A DNA stretch of 64,000 nt from Salinimicrobium sp963709775 (GTDB lineage: Bacteria > Bacteroidota > Bacteroidia > Flavobacteriales > Flavobacteriaceae), in contig CAVPXS010000011.1 of the NCBI GenBank assembly GCA_963709775.1, forward strand, positions 1 to 64,000, written 5' to 3'. The notes below the pieces were generated by a model, which saw only the letters and a list, made by a program, of their open reading frames with translations, had not been told where the DNA came from and ran no database searches. A program made the position numbers and the translations under genes. Below are positions 38,173 to 47,636 of the stretch, one piece after another. Within the stretch, counting starts at the first letter, position 1, and every line of letters begins with the position of its first letter.

Positions 38173-39762
38173 TTACTTCGGGATCAACTGCTTCAATTCT
38201 TCTATTGTATTCGCTTCTTCAATCTTCTTATCCTTTCTCCACCTTAATATTCTGGGGAAGCGGGTGGCGACTCCGCTTTTATGTCTTTTGGATTCGGCTA
38301 TGCCTTCGAAGGCAATCTCGAACACCAGCTGAGGTGTGACCGAGCGAACCGGGCCGAAACGTTCGACCGTATTCTTTTTGATCCAGGCATCCACCTGGCG
38401 GAATTCAGCATCTGTGAGGCCGGAGTAGGCTTTGGCAAAGGTGACCAGCTCATCATCCTGCCACAGAGCGAAAGTGTAATCTGTAAAAAGATTGGAGCGG
38501 CGGCCGTGGCCGCGCATGGCGTAGGTGAGAACGGCATCTACAGTTAACGGCTCTACTTTCCATTTCCACCAGTCGCCTTTTTTCCTTCCAACGAGGTAGG
38601 GCGAATCCCAGCGCTTGAGCATTAAACCTTCGCTTTTCACCTCCCGCGCCCTTTCCCGTTCTTCAGTAGCTTCCTCCCATTTGTTGAAGGAAATGGTTTT
38701 GGAGAGATGAAAAGGAGAATCTTCTCTTTCGGCTGTGGAATGCAGCTTCTCCAGGATCTTTCTTCTTTCCAAAAATGGCAAAGTACGGATGTCTTCTCCC
38801 TCCCACTCCAACAGGTCGTAAGCTTTTAAAATTACCGGAGTCTTTTCCAGCAGCGCTTTTGAAACGGTTTTTCGGCCGATGCGGGTTTGCAGGTCATTAA
38901 AAGTTCCGATGTCTCCTTCCGGAAAAGGAAGGATCTCTCCGTCTATCACAGTTCCATCGGGAATGATCTCCAAAAATGCGGAAAATTCGGGATATTTATC
39001 TGTAACGAGTTCCTCTCCCCTGCTCCACACAAAGATCTCCCTGTTCCGAATCACCACCTGAGATCTTATTCCGTCCCATTTGTGCTCGGCAGACCAGTCG
39101 GCAGGATCGCCAAGATCTTCGGGTTCTCCTTCAATAGCATACGCCAGGTAAAACGGATAAGGTTTGGAAAGAAAATCCTCTTCATTCTCCTCTAAAATGA
39201 GCTTTTGGAAGGTGATTTTTTGCGGATCCCAATCGCCCATTAATTTATAGGCCAGGACATCTTCATCAATGTCTGTTGCTTTGGAAAGTGCACGGGTCAT
39301 CAATTTCTGACTTACTCCAATTCTGAAACTACCGGTGATCAACTTTGTAAAAACAAAACGCTCGTAATAATTTAATGCTGCCCAATTCTCGTGCAGGTAT
39401 TCTCTCTTATCTGCTTCTGTGGCTGACTTGAGGTCAATGATCTCCTCCAGATATTGGGTCAGGCTTTTTTCACTCGATTCCTCTGCCGGCGGAATGACCA
39501 AAGCAATGGTTTCAGCCAGATCCCCAACGATATGATAGGATTCCTCAAACAACCACAGCGGAATATTAGCAAGCTCGGCAGCAAACTGGCGCAACAAGGT
39601 TGTGTTCACCGGTCTTGGCGGACGGCGGTGCGAGAGAATTGCAATTGCCCACACCTTATCCTTATTCGGCACCCGCTGAAAATAACGTGTCAATGCCGCC
39701 ACCTTCACCGTGGTTTTGTTGGTGCTGTCAAGTTCTCTTATAAGTGCTGCGAATTCCTCCAC
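38173..39762 (-). CDS. ATP-dependent DNA ligase, damage-response cluster type
   Basis: 529 residues, intact. N-terminal DNA-binding domain (about 1-200), then adenylation motif I EHKWDGIR with catalytic Lys228, motif III IDGEILPF, motif IV SEGLMLKRWDSPY and motif V WWKWK, and a C-terminal OB domain (FEIAFEGIAESKRHKSGVAT). Family TIGR04120, encoded with Lhr-type helicase, exonuclease and PdeM. It seals breaks during damage repair independently of NAD-dependent LigA. Confidence 0.92.
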   Translation of the reverse strand: MEEFAALIRELDSTNKTTVKVAALTRYFQRVPNKDKVWAIAILSHRRPPRPVNTTLLRQFAAELANIPLWLFEESYHIVGDLAETIALVIPPAEESSEKSLTQYLEEIIDLKSATEADKREYLHENWAALNYYERFVFTKLITGSFRIGVSQKLMTRALSKATDIDEDVLAYKLMGDWDPQKITFQKLILEENEEDFLSKPYPFYLAYAIEGEPEDLGDPADWSAEHKWDGIRSQVVIRNREIFVWSRGEELVTDKYPEFSAFLEIIPDGTVIDGEILPFPEGDIGTFNDLQTRIGRKTVSKALLEKTPVILKAYDLLEWEGEDIRTLPFLERRKILEKLHSTAEREDSPFHLSKTISFNKWEEATEERERAREVKSEGLMLKRWDSPYLVGRKKGDWWKWKVEPLTVDAVLTYAMRGHGRRSNLFTDYTFALWQDDELVTFAKAYSGLTDAEFRQVDAWIKKNTVERFGPVRSVTPQLVFEIAFEGIAESKRHKSGVATRFPRILRWRKDKKIEEANTIEELKQLIPK

Positions 39763-39907
39763 GCCAGTCCCTAATTAGTCTATTGGTGATTAGTGATTGG
39801 TTATTTGGGATTGAATATTTGATATTGAATATTGATCACTGTTAATTGCTAATTGTTTATTGTTTTATAATTTCCTGATCACTGACCACCGACCACTGAC
39901 CACTTTT

Positions 39908-40948
39908 TTAATCTTCTTCATTTTCTTCCTTTTTAGAATTCATCTCTGCCAGTTCTCCTTCATACTGGGTATCGGCGGTGCGGGCGTCGTAGCCGGCTTC
40001 GTTAAGGAAGCGGCTAAAGATCTCTGTATATCCATGGGTGCAGATCACCCGTTCGCAACCTGTGGCTTTGATAGACGATAAAAGTCCCTGCCAGTCACAA
40101 TGATCTGATAATACAAATCCGCGGTCAACAGCCCTGCGGCGGCGGGCGCCTCTAAAGGCCATCCAGCCACTGGCCATCCCTGTTTCGTAAGGCACCATTT
40201 TCCTTATCCATGTACTGCCGTGGGCGCTGGGCGGTGCCAGCACCATTCCTCCTTTAATTTCTTCTTTTTTTGTTTCGCGGGTGATCCTGGTGGTTTCCGG
40301 AAAATCGGCCAGGGGCCTGAGCACTTCGGTCATATTTTCAATGGCGCCGTGGGTAAAGATCTTTCCGATAGAAGGATCTAAAAATTTCAATAGGCGCTGC
40401 GCTTTCCCGAGGGAATAGCCGAACAGGATAGAAGTTTTGCCTTCAGACTGATTTTGTTGCCACCAGCTATTGATATCATTCATCACCTGCTCCTGTGGCA
40501 GCCATTTAAAAGCGGGCAATCCAAAGGTACATTCGGTAATAAAAGCATGGCATTTCACAGGTTCAAAAGGAGTAGAGATTCCGTCATCTTCGGTCTTGTA
40601 ATCTCCGCTAAAAACCCAAACCTCTCCTTTATGCTCTACCCTTACTTGTGAAGAACCTATAATATGACCTGCCGGAAAAAGGGAAAATTTTACGTTGTTG
40701 ATAACGAATGTCTCTCCGTATTCCTTTCCGGAAACCTCGATCTCCCCCAATCGATGTTTTATAATGGGAACATTGGTGTGGTGGGTGATATATTGTTTGT
40801 GTCCCCAGCGGGAATGATCGGCATGGCCATGGGTAATTATGGCTTTGTCGACAGGTTTCCAGGGATCCAAATAAACACCCGCAGGTTCGCAGTAGATACC
40901 TTTGTCATCAAAACAAAGCAGGGGTTTTTTCTGTTTTTTGAGCGGCAT
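39908..40948 (-). CDS. Ligase-associated MBL-fold exonuclease
   Basis: 346 residues, intact. Metallo-beta-lactamase/beta-CASP nuclease with ITHGHADHSRWG (His40, His42, Asp44, His45), FPAGHIIGSSQV, FSGDYK and a late VLSDHCDWQGLL. Family TIGR04122, the first gene of the repair operon here. Related to SNM1/Pso2-type DNA nucleases. It ends with an acidic tail. The 145 bases to the ligase are AT-rich with no gene. Confidence 0.9.
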   Translation of the reverse strand: MPLKKQKKPLLCFDDKGIYCEPAGVYLDPWKPVDKAIITHGHADHSRWGHKQYITHHTNVPIIKHRLGEIEVSGKEYGETFVINNVKFSLFPAGHIIGSSQVRVEHKGEVWVFSGDYKTEDDGISTPFEPVKCHAFITECTFGLPAFKWLPQEQVMNDINSWWQQNQSEGKTSILFGYSLGKAQRLLKFLDPSIGKIFTHGAIENMTEVLRPLADFPETTRITRETKKEEIKGGMVLAPPSAHGSTWIRKMVPYETGMASGWMAFRGARRRRAVDRGFVLSDHCDWQGLLSSIKATGCERVICTHGYTEIFSRFLNEAGYDARTADTQYEGELAEMNSKKEENEED

Positions 40949-41024
40949 AAATTCAAGTTAGGATTTTTTGAGCAGGACAGCTGTGGCATTAGGAAAATAT
41001 TAAAACTGTAAAGGCCTTTTTAAG

Positions 41025-41121
41025 GGTTAGCGATTGCAGCGGATAGCTCCCGAAGCCTGTAAAGGCGAGGGACTATGAGCGTAAAGCGCGGCCCCCGCTT
41101 GTAAAGTGGGGGAAACCCCCA
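41025..41121. repeat. Intergenic repeat with hairpins
   Basis: AGCGATTGCAGCGGATAGCT, AAGCCTGTAAAGGC and CCCCCGCTTGTAAAGTGGGGG-type dyads. It shares GATTGCAGCGG with the repeat at 53883-53955; this family is common in Bacteroidota intergenic regions. Confidence 0.55.
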
Positions 41122-41178
41122 AAGCACAATCATTAAATACTCCTTATTTTGTTATATTTGGGTAAAAAATATTAGACT

Positions 41179-41604
41179 ATGTCATTTTCAGACCTATTTG
41201 GAACAGGAGAACATTTAAGAAATTTGGGGCATTTTGCCGCTATAGTAAACCTTGCCGCTGCAGACGGGGAAATCAATAAATATGAAGAGGCGCAGTTAAA
41301 AAGGTTTGCCACTAAACTGGATATTGGCGAAGAAGAATACATCAAGGTGCTAAAAAATCCGACTGCTTTTCCCATTCATCCCAATAACTCGGTGGAAGGG
41401 CGGCTCGAGCGGCTTTATGACCTTTTCAGGATCATTTATTCCGATCATGATATTGAAGAGGAGGAAGCAGAATTGCTTCGGAAGTATGCAATAGGACTGG
41501 GTTTCTCTCCTGAAGTTTCTGAAGGGATCATCAAACGTTCCATGCAGATCTTTAGCGGGATGAGCTTTGATGACTACCGCTACCTGCTAAACAAGAATAA
41601 ATAG
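41179..41604 (+). CDS. TerB-like (tellurite-resistance fold) protein
   Basis: 141 residues. The TerB/DjlA N-terminal-like helical bundle shows AAIVNLAAADGEINKYEE and IIYSDHDIEEEEAELLRKYA, the two metal-binding-like acidic turns. No J domain. TerB-like proteins associate with membrane stress responses. A TATATTTG box at 41153-41160 is a plausible -7 element. Confidence 0.8.
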   Translation: MSFSDLFGTGEHLRNLGHFAAIVNLAAADGEINKYEEAQLKRFATKLDIGEEEYIKVLKNPTAFPIHPNNSVEGRLERLYDLFRIIYSDHDIEEEEAELLRKYAIGLGFSPEVSEGIIKRSMQIFSGMSFDDYRYLLNKNK

Positions 41605-41607
41605 GTT

Positions 41608-41631
41608 CTTAAAATGCCTTTTTAGAAGCTG
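41608..41631. repeat. Dispersed palindrome copy
   Basis: CTTAAAATGCCTTTTTAGAA then GCTG; a copy between the convergent TerB-like and fbp genes. Almost the same sequence is found at 58381-58404. Confidence 0.55.
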
Positions 41632-41634
41632 AAG

Positions 41635-42645
41635 TTATTCAGGGTCTTTAGCCATGAATTCTTCGGCTTTCTCTACCATTTCCCTGTTCCCGCAGAAGAA
41701 GGGCACCCGTTGGTGCAACTCGGTAGGATCAATATCAAGAATTCTGTCAAAGCCGTTACTGGCTTTCCCACCGGCCTGTTCGGCAATAAAGGCCATAGGG
41801 TTACATTCATAAAGCAACCTCAACTTTCCATTCGGGGCACTGGAGGTGGTTGGATAGAAATAAATACCACCTTTGATCATATTCCGGTGAAAGTCGGAAA
41901 CCAGAGATCCAATATACCTTGAGGTATAAGGCCTGTCTTCTTTTTCTTCCTGGCAATACTTTATATAATTTTTCACTCCCTTTGGAAAATGTACGTAATT
42001 TCCTTCATTAACAGAGTAAATACATCCTTTTTCGGGGAACTTCATATTGGGATGAGACAGATACCATGATCCCAATGCCGGGTTAAGCGTAAATCCATTC
42101 ACTCCGTGCCCGGTGGTATATACGAGCATCGTCGAAGTTCCATAGACCACATAACCTGCAGCGACCTGTTTATTCCCGGGCTGTAGAAAATCTTCCAGTT
42201 GAACAGGCGTTCCCACGGGACTAACTCTTCTATATATGGAGAAAATGGTACCTACAGAAACATTTACATCAATGTTAGAGCTACCATCCAGCGGGTCCAT
42301 TAAAACTACATATTTGTTTTTATGGTCATTGTTTGAACCGGCAATGGTTATGAAATCGTCATTTTCTTCGGAAGCGATCCCGCACACGATCTCCCGGTTT
42401 GTGAGGGTTTGGATAAACTTCTCGTTAGCATATACATCCAGCTTTTGTTGATCTTCGCCCTGTACATTGGTTTCTCCTGCTGCCCCTGTAATATCTACCA
42501 GTCCGGCTTTGTTCACCTCGTGATTTACAACTTTGGCGGCAAGTCTAATGGAATTGATTAATCTGGAAAGTTCTCCGGAGGAGTAAGCGAATTCTGCCTG
42601 ATTTTCAATAATAAACTCGCCTAATGTTTGATTTTTCTTGATCAT
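41635..42645 (-). CDS. fbp: Fructose-1,6-bisphosphatase class I
   Basis: 336 residues, intact. DPLDGSSN (117-124) is the metal/phosphate site, with further family motifs LRLLYECNPMAFIAEQAGGK and RYIGSLVSDFHRN. It hydrolyses fructose-1,6-bisphosphate in gluconeogenesis. Candidate -7 box TAGTTTTG on the minus strand at 42672-42679. Confidence 0.95.
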   Translation of the reverse strand: MIKKNQTLGEFIIENQAEFAYSSGELSRLINSIRLAAKVVNHEVNKAGLVDITGAAGETNVQGEDQQKLDVYANEKFIQTLTNREIVCGIASEENDDFITIAGSNNDHKNKYVVLMDPLDGSSNIDVNVSVGTIFSIYRRVSPVGTPVQLEDFLQPGNKQVAAGYVVYGTSTMLVYTTGHGVNGFTLNPALGSWYLSHPNMKFPEKGCIYSVNEGNYVHFPKGVKNYIKYCQEEKEDRPYTSRYIGSLVSDFHRNMIKGGIYFYPTTSSAPNGKLRLLYECNPMAFIAEQAGGKASNGFDRILDIDPTELHQRVPFFCGNREMVEKAEEFMAKDPE

Positions 42646-42671
42646 GGAAGTAGTAAATATGCTTTACCGGA

Positions 42672-42679
42672 CAAAACTA
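42672..42679 (-). promoter_or_regulatory. Candidate -7 box of fbp
   Basis: Minus-strand TAGTTTTG (TAnnTTTG), 27 bases upstream of the fbp ATG. Confidence 0.45.
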
Positions 42680-42738
42680 AACCAAAATATTTTAAGCGAC
42701 TATAACGTTTTCGTAATTTAATCTTAAAATCAAATCTC

Positions 42739-42746
42739 TATTTTTG
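42739..42746 (+). promoter_or_regulatory. Candidate -7 box of GNAT-lysC operon
   Basis: TATTTTTG (TAnnTTTG), 17 bases upstream of the acetyltransferase ATG. Confidence 0.5.
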
Positions 42747-42762
42747 TCGTTAAACAAAAGCT

Positions 42763-43245
42763 ATGGATACCATAATTCGAGATGCAAGGAAGGAAGACAT
42801 GCCGGCTGTGCTGGAACTTATTAAAGAACTGGCCGCCTTTGAAAAAGAACCCGATGCAGTAGTTACCACTGTCGAGACTTTGGAAAAAGAAGGTTTTGGA
42901 GAGCATCCGCTTTTTCATGTTTTTGTGGCTGAAGTAAACGGCAAGATCGAAGGTATGGCTCTTGTATACTATCGTTTTTCCACCTGGAAAGGCCGTACGC
43001 TGCATCTCGAGGATCTTATTGTAAGAGAAGAAAAACGTGGTACCGGGCTTGGAAACCTATTATATCGAAAGGTAATTGAATATGCCCGGGAACAGGGATT
43101 AAAACGTGTGGAATGGGTGGTGCTGGACTGGAATACACATGCCATCGACTTTTACAAACGCAGCGGAGCTAATATTCTTGAGGGTTGGTACACAGTGCAG
43201 ATGGATGAGAACGGAATCACCAACTACGTAGAAACTGCCAGATGA
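42763..43245 (+). CDS. GNAT acetyltransferase, diamine/thialysine type
   Basis: 160 residues. IRDARKEDMPAVLELIKELA start, YYRFSTWKGRTLHLEDLIVR, then REEKRGTGLGNLLYRKVIEY as the acetyl-CoA loop and WVVLDWNTHAIDFYKRSGAN. These features match the spermidine/spermine (SSAT-like) and thialysine acetyltransferases. The stop overlaps the lysC start by 4 bases (ATGA), which links it to the lysine-forming pathway. Confidence 0.88.
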   Translation: MDTIIRDARKEDMPAVLELIKELAAFEKEPDAVVTTVETLEKEGFGEHPLFHVFVAEVNGKIEGMALVYYRFSTWKGRTLHLEDLIVREEKRGTGLGNLLYRKVIEYAREQGLKRVEWVVLDWNTHAIDFYKRSGANILEGWYTVQMDENGITNYVETAR

Positions 43246-44492
43246 AGGTATTCAAATTTGGAGGCGCATCTGTAAGAGATGCCGGCGGAGTAAAGAACGT
43301 TCTCAAGGTACTGGAGGGAGAAGGAATTAATGAAAAGCTTATCGTCATTTCGGCTATGGGGAAGACCACCAATGCCCTGGAGGAGGTCGTAAAAGACTAT
43401 CTTCAAAAAGGGCAATTTAATGATGCTCTTCAGCCGGTAAAAGAATTTCACAGAGAGATCCTGTTGGGGCTTTTCGAAAATAAAGATCATATTGCTTTTG
43501 CTCAAGTGCGGGATATATTTCAGGAACTGGAGAATTTCCTTAATCATAACCGCTCGACCAATTATGACTTTGTGTACGATCAGGTCGTGATCTATGGGGA
43601 GTTACTTTCAACCAATATTGTTAGCACATATTTTTCCTCCCGCGGAATCAAAAATGACCTGCTTGACGCGAGAAACTGCATTCGGACAGATAGTACTTAC
43701 CGCGATGCACAAGTGCAATGGGATGAAACACAGGCACAAATAAAATTAAAGGTTAATCCCAAGAGCCTCACGATTACCCAGGGTTTTATTGGAGGTGACC
43801 CCAATAACTTTTCAACTACTTTGGGACGGGAAGGAAGTGATTACACCGCCGGAATTTTCGCCTATTGCCTTAATGCCGACAGCGTAACCATCTGGAAAGA
43901 TGTCCCCGGAGTGTTGAATGCAGATCCAAGAGCATTTGAAAATCCACACCTGCTGGAGCAAATCTCGTATGAAGAAGCCATAGAACTTGCATTTTACGGG
44001 GCTTCGGTGATCCATCCAAAGACGCTTCAGCCATTGCAGCGAAAGGAAATTCCGTTGTATGTGAAATCATTTCTGAATCCGGTGAACCCGGGAACGGCAG
44101 TAAGAAAGGGGCAGCCCATACTTCCGAAGATCCCTTGTTTTATAGTCAAAAAAGACCAGGTTTTGATCTCTTTATCTTCCCTTGACTTTTCCTTTATCCT
44201 GGAAAAAAATATAAGTGAGATCTTCAGCTTATTTCATAAATACCAGATAAAAGTTGACCTTATTCAGAATTCGGCCATTAGCTTTTCGGTTTGTATTGAC
44301 AATAAATTTAATAACCTGGAAAAGTTGATCAATCATTTAAAAGCGACTTTTAGAGTGAGTTATAACACCGGGGTTTCCCTTTACACGATAAGGCATTTTG
44401 ATGAAAAGGCGGTAGAGGCACTGGAAAAAGACAAGAAGATCCTGCTCAAACAAACTACCCGGGAAACCGTGCAATTAGTAGCCATACCTTAA
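43242..44492 (+). CDS. lysC: Aspartate kinase
   Basis: 416 residues. KFGGASV at 4-10, then the kinase domain with GFIGG, TLGREGSDYTA and WKDVPGVLNADPR, then a C-terminal ACT-type regulatory region (ISLSSLDFSFILEKNISEIF). First step of Lys/Thr/Met synthesis. Monofunctional. Translationally coupled to the acetyltransferase. Confidence 0.92.
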   Translation: MKVFKFGGASVRDAGGVKNVLKVLEGEGINEKLIVISAMGKTTNALEEVVKDYLQKGQFNDALQPVKEFHREILLGLFENKDHIAFAQVRDIFQELENFLNHNRSTNYDFVYDQVVIYGELLSTNIVSTYFSSRGIKNDLLDARNCIRTDSTYRDAQVQWDETQAQIKLKVNPKSLTITQGFIGGDPNNFSTTLGREGSDYTAGIFAYCLNADSVTIWKDVPGVLNADPRAFENPHLLEQISYEEAIELAFYGASVIHPKTLQPLQRKEIPLYVKSFLNPVNPGTAVRKGQPILPKIPCFIVKKDQVLISLSSLDFSFILEKNISEIFSLFHKYQIKVDLIQNSAISFSVCIDNKFNNLEKLINHLKATFRVSYNTGVSLYTIRHFDEKAVEALEKDKKILLKQTTRETVQLVAIP

Positions 44493-44511
44493 GACTTAAA
44501 AAATAAACTGA

Positions 44512-46335
44512 ATGGGAATTGTAAGTGCAAAAGAAGTTGCCAAAGTCATGAATTTGGACAAATTCGGATTTATAGGAACTTCTATAGGGTGGATAGTCCT
44601 TAAAACCACACAACTTTCGGTGATCAATAAGGAATATGATAAGCGGAAGCATATGACTGCCCCTCAATTTATCGATTCTATCCTGAAGGGTTTTGAAATA
44701 GATTTTGAAATTCCTGAAGATGACCTGAAGCGAATCCCAAAGTCAGGACCTTTTATTACCATTTCAAACCATCCCCTGGGAGGGATTGACGGAATGATCT
44801 TGCTTAAGCTTTTACTTTCACAGCGGGAGGATTTTAAGGTGATCGCCAATTTTTTGCTTCAGCGTATTGAGCCTATTCAGCCATTCATTATGCCAGTCAA
44901 TCCTTTTGAAGATCACAAGGAGGCACAATCCAGCACAAAAGGTATAAAAGAAGCCATAACCCATTTACAGGAGGGGAAACCTCTGGGAATTTTCCCGGCG
45001 GGAGAAGTTTCCACCTATCGCGATGAACGAAGGATCGTGGACCGGCCGTGGGATCCTGCGGCGATGAAACTTATTCAGAAGGCTAAAGTCCCTGTGATTC
45101 CGGTTTATTTTCATGCTAAGAACAGCACCTTTTTCTATAAACTGGCTTCGGTAAGTGATGTCCTTAGAACTGCCAAGCTTCCCAGTGAGATGCTTTCACA
45201 GAAAAGACGCAAGATCAAAGTGCGGATTGGAAATCCTATCCAACCCAAGGACCTGGAGGAGATCACAACTGTAGAATCTTTAACGGCTTTCTTACGCCGA
45301 AAGACTTACATGCTTGCCAATGCCTTTGAGAAAAAGCCATTTTTGAAAGGTATTCCCAAGAACTTTAAGATCCCGAAACCTCCAAAAAAGATCGTGGAAG
45401 AAACACATTCCGATCTTATGTTGGCAGAGGTGGAACTCTGCCGCAAACTGGACAAAAGACTTCTGGAAAGTAAAAACTATGAGGTTTTTCTTGCCAAAAA
45501 AGAGATCATTCCCAATGTGCTCAAGGAAATTGGGAGGCTTCGGGAAATCACTTTCAGGGCTATAGGGGAAGGCACCAATATGTCTACCGACCTGGATAAG
45601 TTTGATGATTATTATTATCACATGTTCCTGTGGGATAATGAGACCAACAAAATTGCGGGAGCATACCGTATGGGTATGGGTGCCGAGATCTTTGAGAAAT
45701 ATGGGATCAATGGATTTTACCTGCAGGATCTCTTCAGGTTTGAGCCCGAGCTGCATAAAATGATGAGCGAATCCATTGAAATGGGTCGGGCCTTCATTAT
45801 TAAAGAATATCAGCAGCGACCCATGCCGCTGTTTTTACTTTGGAAAGGGATAGTACACTGCACCTTAAGATTTCCGAAGCACAAGTACCTTATAGGCGGG
45901 GTAAGTATTAGTAACAAGTTCTCCAACTTTTCAAAATCCCTAATGATAGAGTTCATGAGGTCAAATTATTACGACCCCTATGTGGCTCAATACATAAGGC
46001 CTAAAAAAGAATTCAAAGTAAAACTTAAGGACCAGGATAAGGATCTAATTTTTGATGAGACCAAAGCCGACCTTAATAAATTCGACAAGATCATTGACGA
46101 GGTGGAACCGGGAAGCATGCGACTACCTGTGCTAATAAAAAAGTATATTAAACAAAATGCCAAAGTAGTAGCCTTTAACGTGGATCCTTTGTTCAATGAC
46201 GCAGTTGACGGCCTCATGTATATTCGTATTGCCGACCTGCCCGAAAGCACGGTACGCCCGGTAATGGAAGAATTCCAGCAGGAACTGGAGCGCAAGGTCA
46301 CCGAAATGCGGAAAAACGGAGAACTTCCAAAGTAA
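44512..46335 (+). CDS. Two-domain acyltransferase, OlsF-like aminolipid synthase
   Basis: 607 residues. The N-terminal half is a PlsC-type O-acyltransferase (SNHPLGGIDG, His87/Asp93 HX4D; FPAGEVSTY). The C-terminal half (about 310-590) is an OlsB/hemolysin-like N-acyltransferase (YEVFLAKKEIIPNVLKEIGR, then GAYRMGMG). The same fusion in Serratia and Flavobacterium johnsoniae, known as OlsF, makes ornithine lipid; in Bacteroides the two parts, GlsB and GlsA, make glycine lipids. It follows lysC by 19 bases. Confidence 0.85.
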   Translation: MGIVSAKEVAKVMNLDKFGFIGTSIGWIVLKTTQLSVINKEYDKRKHMTAPQFIDSILKGFEIDFEIPEDDLKRIPKSGPFITISNHPLGGIDGMILLKLLLSQREDFKVIANFLLQRIEPIQPFIMPVNPFEDHKEAQSSTKGIKEAITHLQEGKPLGIFPAGEVSTYRDERRIVDRPWDPAAMKLIQKAKVPVIPVYFHAKNSTFFYKLASVSDVLRTAKLPSEMLSQKRRKIKVRIGNPIQPKDLEEITTVESLTAFLRRKTYMLANAFEKKPFLKGIPKNFKIPKPPKKIVEETHSDLMLAEVELCRKLDKRLLESKNYEVFLAKKEIIPNVLKEIGRLREITFRAIGEGTNMSTDLDKFDDYYYHMFLWDNETNKIAGAYRMGMGAEIFEKYGINGFYLQDLFRFEPELHKMMSESIEMGRAFIIKEYQQRPMPLFLLWKGIVHCTLRFPKHKYLIGGVSISNKFSNFSKSLMIEFMRSNYYDPYVAQYIRPKKEFKVKLKDQDKDLIFDETKADLNKFDKIIDEVEPGSMRLPVLIKKYIKQNAKVVAFNVDPLFNDAVDGLMYIRIADLPESTVRPVMEEFQQELERKVTEMRKNGELPK

Positions 46336-46417
46336 ACCTGCTCTTCATATTAAAAACATGAAGTTGGATTTAGATTTTTTGATGCTTAACTTGCTGTTTT
46401 AGGAAAAAATAGAAAAC

Positions 46418-47068
46418 ATGGAAAAGATATTAATAGTAGGAGCAACCGGAAGCACAGGAAAAAGAATCATTGAGATCCTCAACAACAGTCAGAGTTTTGA
46501 GCCGGTGGCCATGATTAGAAAGGAAGAGCAAAAGACCATTTTTGAGGACATGGAAGTCAAATGGATACTTGCCGACCTGGAGCAGGAGGATTTCTCCGGA
46601 GCGATGAAAGGTGTCAAAAAAGTCATTTTTGCTGCAGGTTCGGGAGGAGATACCGGAGAGGAAAAAACTACGGAAGTAGATGAAAAAGGAGCTATTAAAA
46701 TAATTGATGCAGCTAAAAAGGCTAAAGTTAAAAAGTTCATCATGTTAAGCGCAATGGGAGCAGATGAACCTTCCAGCCATCCAAAGCTGGAGCATTACCT
46801 TAAAGCAAAAGCAGCGGCAGATAAACATCTTGAGGAAAGCGGATTAAACTACACGATCATACGCGCGGGAAGACTCTCTGATGATATGGGCACCGGAAAA
46901 GTAGAACTGGCACACAAGCTCGAAGGCGCAGGAGAGATCCCAAGAGACGATGTGGCTTTTCTTTTAATTATGTCCCTGGCAGATCCCCTGGTTCAAAATA
47001 TGACCTTTGAAGCTATTGAAGGTGAAGAACCCATAAAATCTGCTATGATCGAACTAAGCCGCGGGTAA
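46418..47068 (+). CDS. Atypical SDR, NAD(P)-binding protein
   Basis: 216 residues. GATGSTGKR is the dinucleotide loop, then VKKVIFAAGSGGDTGEEKT and KKFIMLSAMGADEPSSHPKL. It belongs to the NmrA/SDR-a5-like YwnB-type family of redox sensors or reductases. Two bases before ywbE. Confidence 0.85.
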   Translation: MEKILIVGATGSTGKRIIEILNNSQSFEPVAMIRKEEQKTIFEDMEVKWILADLEQEDFSGAMKGVKKVIFAAGSGGDTGEEKTTEVDEKGAIKIIDAAKKAKVKKFIMLSAMGADEPSSHPKLEHYLKAKAAADKHLEESGLNYTIIRAGRLSDDMGTGKVELAHKLEGAGEIPRDDVAFLLIMSLADPLVQNMTFEAIEGEEPIKSAMIELSRG

Positions 47069-47069
47069 A

Positions 47070-47270
47070 ATGAAACCCACAAGAAAGGATATTACTTCCG
47101 GAAGCCGGGTCGCCATAGTTCAGAAGCAAGATCAACGATCGGGCAGACTGACCTATGGTTACGTGGCCGACATACTTACAAAATCCCCTATGCATCCTCA
47201 TGGCATTAAGGTTAGGCTGGAAACCGGCGAAGTAGGAAGAGTACAAAAGATCGAAGACACGCTTGCCTGA
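47070..47270 (+). CDS. ywbE: YwbE family protein
   Basis: 66 residues. TRKDITSGSRVAIVQKQDQR and HPHGIKVRLETGEVGRVQKI are the DUF2196/YwbE signature. A small KOW-like beta barrel of unknown role. It lies in one transcript with the SDR gene. Confidence 0.85.
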   Translation: MKPTRKDITSGSRVAIVQKQDQRSGRLTYGYVADILTKSPMHPHGIKVRLETGEVGRVQKIEDTLA

Positions 47271-47299
47271 AATTCAATGATCAATTAACAACAACATAA

Positions 47300-47636
47300 G
47301 CCGTCGATTCGAGTGAATCTGGAACTGCGATAGCAGGAACAGATTTTTATCGAGAATAAGGGCTACTCAATAGCTCGTGGTGCAGTTCCATTAACTATAA
47401 TTAATTATAAATTTCTGCTGTCGATTTGGAGATTATTATCAAACAGCCTAAAATTTTACCCCCGATAGCTATCGGGGTCATTTCAATTTTTACGCAAAAT
47501 TTTCGATAGGCCGATCGTCCGGTAAGACTCAAAATACAGTAGCCGGGACAGATTGGATTCGAAATTAATGCCGTCAATTCGAGTGAATCTGGAACTGCGA
47601 TAGCAGGAACAGATTTGTATCGAGAATAAGGCATTA
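47300..47636. repeat. Direct repeats around a hairpin
   Basis: Two nearly identical 66-68 bp copies begin at 47300 and 47570 (GCCGTCGATTCGAGTGAATC, then GGAACTGCGATAGCAGGAAC and ATCGAGAATAAGG). The second reaches the MFS stop. Between them is the perfect dyad CCCCGATAGCTATCGGGG (47460-47477). No gene; the 77-codon minus-strand ORF across it is a reading of the repeat. Confidence 0.8.

Noticed and set aside
47401..47634. 77-codon minus-strand ORF
   Set aside because: It covers the hairpin and direct repeat; no protein character.
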